From Gp7-AA10 sp035516895 (GTDB taxonomy: Bacteria; Acidobacteriota; Thermoanaerobaculia; Gp7-AA8), in contig DATIZY010000168.1 in assembly GCA_035516895.1 (NCBI GenBank), positions 1 to 11,215 on the forward strand: 11,215 nt of DNA. Reading direction: 5' to 3'. The position numbers were made by a program, and so were the translations under genes. This document shows positions 6,203 to 11,215 of the stretch, piece by piece. The stretch's first letter is position 1, and each line of letters starts with the position of its first letter. Below the pieces are notes generated by a model, which saw nothing but the letters and a program-made list of their open reading frames with translations, was not told the DNA's origin and searched no databases.

Positions 6203-7004
6203 GCTCCATCATGTGTCTCGCGGATTCCGGGATCTCGGCCGCGGGCGCGACGCCTGAATCGAGCCGCGGCGGGATGCCGAAGAACACGTGCGCGGCGTGC
6301 AGCCACGCGGTGATTTTCTCGCGGGCGAGCGATTCGACGCGCACGCGATCGAACTCCGGCGCGAGAAACGTCTCGTTCGTGCGCGCGTAGGAGAGGAACC
6401 GCTCGCGGCTGAGCGCGAGCTGCGAGACGTGGCATTCGATCGCCTCGCGCTTGCGCCGCTGCTCGTCGTCGGTGAGCTCGATGCGGAACGCGACGCGACC
6501 GGCGGGCGTGCTGCCATGAACCACATACGTCGCGATCGTCGCGTCGGGTGCCGCACGATGCGCGAAGTAGCTGATCGCGCGATGATCGGGATGGCGATCG
6601 AACGACGACGGCGTCAGGAGAAGCGTCGGTTCGAATTCTTCGACGATCGCACGGAGGGCGTCGCGCAGCCGCGTGTCGCCGCGGCGGGCGAGCTTCGCGA
6701 TCCCCTGGTCCGGAAAACCGAGGAATGTGGCGCAGCGCTCGCCGATGCCGAGGCGGGCGAGTGAGCAGATGGCTTCACGGCGGCGCATCGCGCCCCATCG
6801 CGAGCGATCGCCGGCCTCGAGAAAAAATTTTCGGTCGATGAGTCGCTGCGGCCACGGATTGTTCTCGCCGTCGGTGACGAAGACGATGCGGATCTCACCG
6901 CGTGCTGCCAGGACCCGCTGGATGAGACCACCAGCGGCGAGGACGTCGTCGTCAGGATGCGCTGCCAGGACGAGCGTGCGCTGAACCGTAGATGGGAGAG
7001 CCAT
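6192..7004 (-). CDS. PIG-L/LmbE family N-acetylglucosamine deacetylase
   Basis: A 270-residue zinc-dependent deacetylase of the PIG-L/LmbE family, which removes N-acetyl groups from GlcNAc-containing glycolipids or glycosides (MshB and BshB are relatives; I cannot assign the substrate). Metal-site motifs AHPDDD (15-20) and HPDH (138-141) are both intact, and VTDGENN (43-49) is also typical. ATG 7004 gives the usual short lead before the first strand; agggat about 10 nt upstream may bind the ribosome. It overlaps the end of the upstream glycosyltransferase by 53 bp, so the two are likely coupled and act on the same glycoconjugate. The last residues (MMEHRL) and stop codon come from a palindromic repeat, suggesting that the original C-terminus was altered. 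Confidence 0.9.
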   Translation of the reverse strand: MALPSTVQRTLVLAAHPDDDVLAAGGLIQRVLAARGEIRIVFVTDGENNPWPQRLIDRKFFLEAGDRSRWGAMRRREAICSLARLGIGERCATFLGFPDQGIAKLARRGDTRLRDALRAIVEEFEPTLLLTPSSFDRHPDHRAISYFAHRAAPDATIATYVVHGSTPAGRVAFRIELTDDEQRRKREAIECHVSQLALSRERFLSYARTNETFLAPEFDRVRVESLAREKITAWLHAAHVFFGIPPRLDSGVAPAAEIPESARHMMEHRL

Positions 7005-8607
7005 TGAAGTCGCGATCCCTCAGGTGAAACGGCGAATACCCTCGTTCGTATGCCGGCGCCCACAGAACCGCGAGCTGGGCGCCCGGTGCGGAGGCCGCGA
7101 ATGCATGCGCGCCAGGCGCGAGCATACGCTTCCCGCGATACGGCGAGCCGTCGAGCGCCCCCTGCGCCTCGCCGTTGGAATTCAGAATCACGTACTCCCC
7201 GGGGACGGCAATCGTAAACGATCCGTCGTCCCTGATCCATTGTCCGGATGCGCGGAGCCGTCCGAGATCGAGAAAATTCGCGCGCAGGAACGCGCGTCCG
7301 CGCCGCGGCAGAAACGGCCCGTCGGCCTGAGCGACGTGGCACCGCGCGCGAACGACGTCCTGAGCGATCGTGTCGGGTACGAGCGAGCGCAGCACCGCGC
7401 CGCGCGTGATGAATTCGAGGATGTAGTAATACGGTCTGCGGCGATAAATCGTCTCGCCTTTGAAATCCATGACCGGCTCTCCCGGACGTGTCAGGCCGAG
7501 GACCTGGCGCATCATCGTGATCTGCTCGTCGGTGCGGAGCTCCAGGCGGCCGGCGTAATACCAGATCCCTGCGACGAACAGCAGACACGTGCCCGCGTAC
7601 AGCGGAACGCGAATCTCGAGCCGGTCGATCGCCGCGGCGAGGAAAATCGCCAGCGGGGTGAGCAGCGGCAGCATGTCGCGCGGCGAGATCAGGATCCAGA
7701 AGCCGGCGAGCGTGATCGCGTAGAACGCCGTGCCGAACGCGAGGAAGAATCGCCACTGCGATTGCCAATCATCGTTGTGCAGCCGTTTTTTCCATGCCGT
7801 CCAGAGCAGGAGTGCGAGCGCGGGGATGTAGACGGCGCGGTCGAACCAGATCGCCGCCGCCGATTTGTCGGCCGCGGCGAGCTCGTTGAAGCGGATCACG
7901 CAGTCGTACAGATTGGACAGTGCGCCCTTCGACGCGAAGTACGCTGTGATGATCGCGGGCATGATGACGATGCCGGCGAGGGCCACGAACGCGGGGCGGA
8001 TCGTCGCGGCGAGCGAGCGGCGGCGGAACGCGTGGCTCACGATTGCCGTCATGGCGAGTGTCATGACGACGAGCGATGTTTTCATCGACGTCGCCATCGC
8101 GCAGCCGAGGAGGAGACCGGCGACGAAGAGGCGGGGCGAAGTGAGCCGGCCGCCGGTGAGGACGATCAGCGTCAGGGCGAGGAAGGTGTTCCACAGATTG
8201 TCGGTGCGGTACTCGATCGACTTGAGGAAGAAGACGGGAAAGAGTGCGAGCATCAGCGCGGCCCAGACACCGATCCTCTCCGAGTACATCCGCTTGCCGA
8301 TGACGTACGTCGCCCAGACGACGATCGCGAAGAGCGCGAGCATCGGCGCGCGCATGTACAGCAGGATGTCGGCGCGCTCGCCGAGTGCCGCGAGCATCGG
8401 AGCGGTGAGGATGTGGAACAGCGGCGCGTGATTGTCGAAAAAATCGCGGTACGGCACGAGGCCCGCGGTCCATCCCCACGCGACGTGCAGGTGCTGCGGC
8501 TCGTCGGAATCGAAGCGGTAATGAAAATACGCGATCGCCCGGAGGACTGCCGTGAAGACGGCGATCACGATCAGGATCGTCCGCTCGCCGCTCGCCGATC
8601 GCCGCAT
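6952..8607 (-). CDS. GT-C membrane glycosyltransferase (family 39/ArnT-like)
   Basis: A 551-residue polytopic protein with about ten hydrophobic segments between residues 10 and 355 and a soluble C-terminal part (about 360-551), the layout of dolichyl- or polyprenyl-phosphate-dependent GT-C enzymes. The first extracytoplasmic loop carries the acidic motif DSDEPQHLHVAW (33-44) and FFDNHAPLFHIL (56-67), as in GT39/ArnT-like proteins. Such enzymes move a sugar from a lipid-phosphate carrier to a protein or lipid on the outer side of the membrane. ATG 8607 is chosen because it sits just before the first hydrophobic segment; no Shine-Dalgarno is visible, and the start is only 8 nt from the tRNA-Arg 3' end. 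It shares a transcript with the PIG-L gene. Donor and acceptor are unknown. Confidence 0.83.
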   Translation of the reverse strand: MRRSASGERTILIVIAVFTAVLRAIAYFHYRFDSDEPQHLHVAWGWTAGLVPYRDFFDNHAPLFHILTAPMLAALGERADILLYMRAPMLALFAIVVWATYVIGKRMYSERIGVWAALMLALFPVFFLKSIEYRTDNLWNTFLALTLIVLTGGRLTSPRLFVAGLLLGCAMATSMKTSLVVMTLAMTAIVSHAFRRRSLAATIRPAFVALAGIVIMPAIITAYFASKGALSNLYDCVIRFNELAAADKSAAAIWFDRAVYIPALALLLWTAWKKRLHNDDWQSQWRFFLAFGTAFYAITLAGFWILISPRDMLPLLTPLAIFLAAAIDRLEIRVPLYAGTCLLFVAGIWYYAGRLELRTDEQITMMRQVLGLTRPGEPVMDFKGETIYRRRPYYYILEFITRGAVLRSLVPDTIAQDVVRARCHVAQADGPFLPRRGRAFLRANFLDLGRLRASGQWIRDDGSFTIAVPGEYVILNSNGEAQGALDGSPYRGKRMLAPGAHAFAASAPGAQLAVLWAPAYERGYSPFHLRDRDFNGSPIYGSAHARPGSAS

Positions 8608-8615
8608 GCCGTTCG

Positions 8616-8692
8616 TGGTGCGCCCTGAGGGACTCGAACCCCCAACCAGCAGATCCGAAGTCTGCTGCTCTATCCAATTGAGCTAAGGGCGC
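8616..8692 (-). tRNA. tRNA-Arg (anticodon UCG)
   Basis: A 77-nt cloverleaf read on the minus strand. Acceptor GCGCCCT pairs with AGGGCGC, the D-arm is GCTC/GAGC, the anticodon stem GCAGA/TCTGC carries loop CTTCGGA (anticodon TCG, 8656-8658), and the T-arm contains GGTTCGAGTCC. Discriminator A73 and the CCA end (8618-8616) are encoded. Reads CGA arginine codons, and others of the CGN box by wobble. The loop and acceptor match bacterial tRNA-Arg. It is followed after 8 nt by the GT-C gene. Confidence 0.95.
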
Positions 8693-8700
8693 CCGCGCGA

Positions 8701-8706
8701 AGTGTA
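8701..8706 (-). promoter_or_regulatory. Candidate -10 element for tRNA-Arg
   Basis: TACACT on the minus strand (plus strand agtgta), ending 9 nt before the tRNA 5' end, is close to the -10 consensus. The -35 region is not recognisable. A weak call that depends on position. Confidence 0.25.
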
Positions 8707-8735
8707 CTCGACCCGAGTGGGAGGCGCGACTGCAC

Positions 8736-8745
8736 CACGGCCGTG
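8736..8745. repeat. Palindrome cacggccgtg between the two tRNAs
   Basis: A perfect 10-bp palindrome followed by cgctacac. With its flank it resembles the hairpin at 6145-6163 and may be a decayed copy of the same element. An operator is possible but unsupported. Confidence 0.35.
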
Positions 8746-8771
8746 CGCTACACAAAAAACCGGCGGGCGAA

Positions 8772-8777
8772 TAGAAT
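8772..8777 (+). promoter_or_regulatory. Candidate -10 element for tRNA-Thr
   Basis: TAGAAT in the context gaaTAGAATCgcg, the same as at 10336. Expected start is near 8784, leaving a 30-nt leader to the tRNA at 8814. No clear -35 is visible. Confidence 0.45.
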
Positions 8778-8813
8778 CGCGCGCCGCGCTGTTTTTCGGA
8801 AGCCTGCCGAAGT

Positions 8814-8889
8814 GCCGTTGTAGCTCAGTTGGTAGAGCAGCTGATTCGTAATCAGCAGGTCGCCGGTTCGAGTCCGGCCAACGGCTCCA
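8814..8889 (+). tRNA. tRNA-Thr (anticodon CGU)
   Basis: A 76-nt cloverleaf: acceptor GCCGTTG/CAACGGC, D-arm GCTC/GAGC, anticodon stem GCTGA/TCAGC with loop TTCGTAA (anticodon CGT, 8847-8849), T-arm GCCGG/CCGGC with TTCGAGT, discriminator T and encoded CCA (8887-8889). Reads ACG threonine codons, which should be common in a GC-rich genome. The gene at 8929 starts 39 nt downstream and may be on the same transcript. Confidence 0.96.
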
Positions 8890-8928
8890 GATCCCCAACG
8901 GTTCTGCCCGCGCGTTCGTACGAAAGAT

Positions 8929-10095
8929 GTGATCGCGCTTTTGCTGGCCGCGTCCGTTGTCGTCGGTCCGGAAATCGCCACGGATCCGCTCCCGCCGCGC
9001 TCTCCCGTTCGGCAGGCCGCGACGCCCGCTGTCGCGATGGCGCACGATATCCATGGCACCGCGATCGTGTGGACGTCAGAAGACTCGCATGGGACGAGCA
9101 CGATTTTTTTCGCGCGTCTCGACGAAACGGCGCACATCGTCGGCAGCGTTCACGAGCTATCGAAGAGCGCACTCGTCGACGACGTCACGCCTTCGCTCGC
9201 CGCTTCGCCCACCGGCGAAGGGTTCGTCCTCGCGTATCTCGAGATCGCGAGCAGCGGTACGAACGCAGTGTTCAACCGGCTCGATGCTGATCTGCAGACG
9301 TCGCCGCAGTTCGTGCTGACCGCGATCGGAGCGGATGAACCGCCGCCGGTGGTTCGCTCCGGAACATCGACCTGGATCGCCGCAAGCGGACTGCTGTGGC
9401 GTATGCGAACCGACGGATCGCTGGAGCCTTCGATCGCGACGGGCGTTCTCGCGGCGGACATGACGGCAGCGACCGAGTGGCCGGTGCTCGTTGGCGAGGA
9501 CCGCATCCGGAGCGCCAACTACGTTTGCTCGTCGCAGCCCGGCTGCGCTATCGACGGCGGACCGTTCCGAGGTTCTTGCTACGAGAGCTGCCGCGTTTAT
9601 GCGTACACCGTGGCGCTGGAGATCATGGCGCTCAATGGAGCGTCGACGATCGAGAATTTTGATTTCGACTCCTTCGCGCAGCCGGCGATCGCAGGCGACG
9701 GCCATGCCGTCGTCGTCGTCCGCTTCGACGGCGATCAACAAAACAGGGGTTCGGTGGTTGCGCAGACTGGGTCCACGTCGATCGCGGTCGGAACCGTCCT
9801 CCCGGATTCCGGCGCGACCAGGCCCGAAATCGCTTTCGACGGTGAGCGATACCTGATCGTCTGGCGCTCGGCAGTTGCGATCGGGAACCACGATATCGAA
9901 GGAGCGTCCATCGACGCCGCGGGAAACGTCGCGAGCTTCCCGATCGCCGGCTCCTCGGCCGACGAGCGCGATCCCGCGGTTCTCGCCGTTGGTCGCGGCA
10001 GATTTCTCGTGACGTACGACAAGATCGACGGCGCCGAGCGCCGCCTCGCCGGCCGCTTCGTAGAGTTTCCCACGCGCGAACGTGCCGTGCGCTGA
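8929..10095 (+). CDS. Secreted beta-propeller-like protein of unknown function
   Basis: A 388-residue protein with a hydrophobic start (IALLLAASVVVG) that looks like a signal peptide, though it lacks the usual positive residues before the core. The rest carries irregular repeats of the form P-x-IA-x-DG-x-x-x-LVVW: AVAMAHDIHGTAIVWTS, PSLAASPTGEGFVLAYLE, PAIAGDGHAVVVVRF, PEIAFDGERYLIVWRS and PAVLAVGRGRFLVTYDK. These are blades of a beta-propeller as seen in many secreted bacterial proteins of unknown role. Four cysteines cluster at about residues 199-222 (CSSQPGCAIDGG...CYESC), suggesting disulfides and export. GTG 8929 is the only start candidate between tRNA-Thr and the hydrophobic segment. 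No enzyme motif is visible. Confidence 0.75.
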   Translation: MIALLLAASVVVGPEIATDPLPPRSPVRQAATPAVAMAHDIHGTAIVWTSEDSHGTSTIFFARLDETAHIVGSVHELSKSALVDDVTPSLAASPTGEGFVLAYLEIASSGTNAVFNRLDADLQTSPQFVLTAIGADEPPPVVRSGTSTWIAASGLLWRMRTDGSLEPSIATGVLAADMTAATEWPVLVGEDRIRSANYVCSSQPGCAIDGGPFRGSCYESCRVYAYTVALEIMALNGASTIENFDFDSFAQPAIAGDGHAVVVVRFDGDQQNRGSVVAQTGSTSIAVGTVLPDSGATRPEIAFDGERYLIVWRSAVAIGNHDIEGASIDAAGNVASFPIAGSSADERDPAVLAVGRGRFLVTYDKIDGAERRLAGRFVEFPTRERAVR

Positions 10096-10108
10096 GTCGC
10101 GGCGCGAC
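10096..10108 (+). terminator. Weak hairpin after the propeller gene
   Basis: gtcgc-ggc-gcgac directly after the stop codon: a perfect 5-bp stem with a 3-nt loop. No T-run follows, so intrinsic termination is doubtful. Confidence 0.2.
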
Positions 10109-10136
10109 GAACTCTCTCCGGCGCGCCTAACAAGGA

Positions 10137-10253
10137 TCAGGACTCCAGCCGCACCTCGAGCCGGAACATCCTCGGCGGATCGACATTGGCGAAGGCGGAA
10201 TCGCTGCGAGCCACGACGCGGAGTGGGACGGGCGTGGGCAGACATCGCCCGAC
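10137..10253 (-). pseudogene. Possible remnant of a C-terminal coding segment
   Basis: Between an in-frame TGA at 10254-10256 and a TGA at 10137-10139, the minus strand has 38 open codons reading like ordinary protein (RVVARSDSAFANVDPP, then MFRLEVRLES). The rest of the 10096-10368 gap shows no gene. I do not recognise the family, and chance is possible in GC-rich DNA. Confidence 0.25.
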
Positions 10254-10335
10254 TCACGCTTCCTCCATCCTTCTTCCGGCCTTCCCGATTCTTTGTATAT
10301 CCATGAATCGAGCGAGCCAGGCCGGGCCGGCGCGA

Positions 10336-10341
10336 TAGAAT
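10336..10341 (+). promoter_or_regulatory. Candidate -10 element of the prolyl oligopeptidase gene
   Basis: TAGAAT in the context gcgaTAGAATCgcg. A start near 10348 would give a leader of about 20 nt that just holds the Shine-Dalgarno, which fits well. No clear -35 hexamer is visible. Confidence 0.5.
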
Positions 10342-10357
10342 CGCGAAAACCCGGGTG

Positions 10358-10364
10358 AAAGGAG
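10358..10364 (+). promoter_or_regulatory. Strong Shine-Dalgarno of the peptidase gene
   Basis: AAAGGAG, 4 nt before ATG 10369. It is the best ribosome binding site in the window and fixes this start; most of the other genes here have weak sites or none. Confidence 0.8.
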
Positions 10365-10368
10365 AGAG

Positions 10369-11215
10369 ATGTCTCGTACAAGCCACGATCACGACGGAAG
10401 AAGAACGTCATTGAGGCGACTGACCTCGACCGGCATCACGGCATTGTTGACCTTGCTGTGCATACAGCCCGGATGGGCGCAAGGCTCCGGACCCGGATTG
10501 ACCTACCCCGAGGCCCGGCGCGATTCGACGGTGAACGATTATTCCGGCACGAAGGTACCGGCACCGTACCAGTGGATGGAGGACCTCAACGATCCGGCAT
10601 TGGCGAAATGGGTCGAAGAGGAAAACCAGCTGACATTCTCGTACCTCGACAAGATCCCCGAGCGGCCGTGGATGAAACAGCGGCTGACGGAGCTGTGGAA
10701 TTACGAGAAGGTCGATGTGCCGGTCATGGAAGGCAGCAAGCTGTTCTTCACCAGGAATTCAGGTCTGCAGAATCAGTCGGTTGTTTATGAGGCGGATTCG
10801 CTGCACTCCGAGCCGCGTATGGTTCTCGATCCCAATACGCTGTCGCCGGACGGTTCGGTCGCACTGCTCGGCTACGCGCCATCGCACGACGGCAACTATC
10901 TCGCGAACGCGCTGTCGCAGGGTGGTTCGGACTGGCAATCGATCCATGTGCGCGATCTTGCCACCGGAAAAGATCTCCCGGATGACGTGCAGTGGGTGAA
11001 ATTCTCCGGAGTCTCCTGGACCCGGGACAACAAGGGTTTTTTCTATTCGCGTTATCCGACGCCCCCGAACGGTGAGGCGATCAGCAACCGGGTGGAGAAC
11101 CAGGCGCTTTACTATCACACGCTGGGTACGCCGCAGAGCGACGACAAGCTGATCTATAAGCGGCCGGATCTGCCGGAATGGATCGTCGGAGGCCGTGTAT
11201 CGGAAGACGGCCGTT
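10369..11215 (+). CDS. Secreted prolyl oligopeptidase, S9A family (N-terminal part)
   Basis: 282 residues of an S9A serine peptidase, open at the window end. The family cuts peptides after proline; here it should act outside the cytoplasm. The N-terminus MSRTSHDHDGRRTSLRR, hydrophobic stretch ITALLTLLCIQPGWAQG (23-39) and A37/Q38 junction form a signal peptide. Mature sequence YPEARRDSTV...DYSGTKVPAPYQWMEDLNDP (46-76) and VEEENQLTFSYLDKIP (82-97) are the classic start of the family, followed by the first propeller blades (KLFFTRNSGLQNQSVVY, 124-140; WTRDNKGFFYSRYP, 217-230). The catalytic Ser, Asp and His lie beyond the window, so activity cannot be judged. It has its own promoter and Shine-Dalgarno, and uses TTG and CTG for leucine more than the neighbours, which may mean a separate history. 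Confidence 0.93.
   Translation, partial: MSRTSHDHDGRRTSLRRLTSTGITALLTLLCIQPGWAQGSGPGLTYPEARRDSTVNDYSGTKVPAPYQWMEDLNDPALAKWVEEENQLTFSYLDKIPERPWMKQRLTELWNYEKVDVPVMEGSKLFFTRNSGLQNQSVVYEADSLHSEPRMVLDPNTLSPDGSVALLGYAPSHDGNYLANALSQGGSDWQSIHVRDLATGKDLPDDVQWVKFSGVSWTRDNKGFFYSRYPTPPNGEAISNRVENQALYYHTLGTPQSDDKLIYKRPDLPEWIVGGRVSEDGR

Noticed and set aside
7024..8628. 534-codon plus-strand frame
   Set aside because: It is antisense to the GT-C membrane protein, which has real hydrophobic segments and motifs; the plus frame is charged low-complexity sequence.
8779..8796. Intrinsic terminator (GC stem followed by a T-run) before tRNA-Thr
   Set aside because: The stem is only about 4 bp and it would lie between the likely promoter and the tRNA, so the T-run is probably incidental.
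9157..10392. 411-codon minus-strand frame opposite the propeller gene
   Set aside because: It has no recognisable domain, while the plus strand carries regular propeller repeats and a signal sequence.

Overview
This is a high-GC bacterial window of mostly housekeeping genes. Rich repeats, several genes of fatty-acid and envelope metabolism, and a secreted prolyl-oligopeptidase-type protein suggest a Gram-negative soil-type lineage, possibly Acidobacteriota. That assignment is a guess from gene style and composition, not from a marker gene.

Layout. (1) 1-1129, minus: a GT4-type glycosyltransferase, cut by the window edge so its C-terminus is missing. (2) 1133-2314, plus: a membrane-anchored protein of unknown function, divergent from the glycosyltransferase with only 3 nt between start codons. 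(3) 2350-6103, plus: a lipid/ribosome operon, yceD (DUF177) - rpmF (L32, zinc form) - plsX - fabD - fabG. The order is the familiar one, except that fabH is absent between plsX and fabD, and acpP/fabF do not follow fabG. (4) 6104-6191: a short convergent gap with palindromic repeats. (5) 8607-6192, minus: a GT-C (family 39-like) membrane glycosyltransferase overlapping a PIG-L/LmbE deacetylase, probably a two-gene glycoconjugate unit. (6) 8616-8889: divergent tRNA-Arg(UCG) and tRNA-Thr(CGU). (7) 8929-10095, plus: a secreted beta-propeller-like protein. (8) 10096-10368: an intergenic region with a possible gene remnant and a good promoter/RBS. (9) 10369-11215, plus: the N-terminal part of a secreted S9A prolyl oligopeptidase, cut by the window edge.

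The most unusual content is the repeats. Three groups of 7-bp repeats, each with unit GACNNNN and each laid out as an inverted pair of arms, fill the two gaps on either side of plsX. A fourth, in-frame copy sits inside the glycosyltransferase. The array upstream of fabD has nine perfect units and runs into its start codon, leaving no Shine-Dalgarno. A second, REP-like family (ACCGGCTaaAGCCGGT core) is inserted in frame in the 1133-2314 gene and supplies the stop codon of the PIG-L gene. I saw no defence system, CRISPR array, integrase or transposase.
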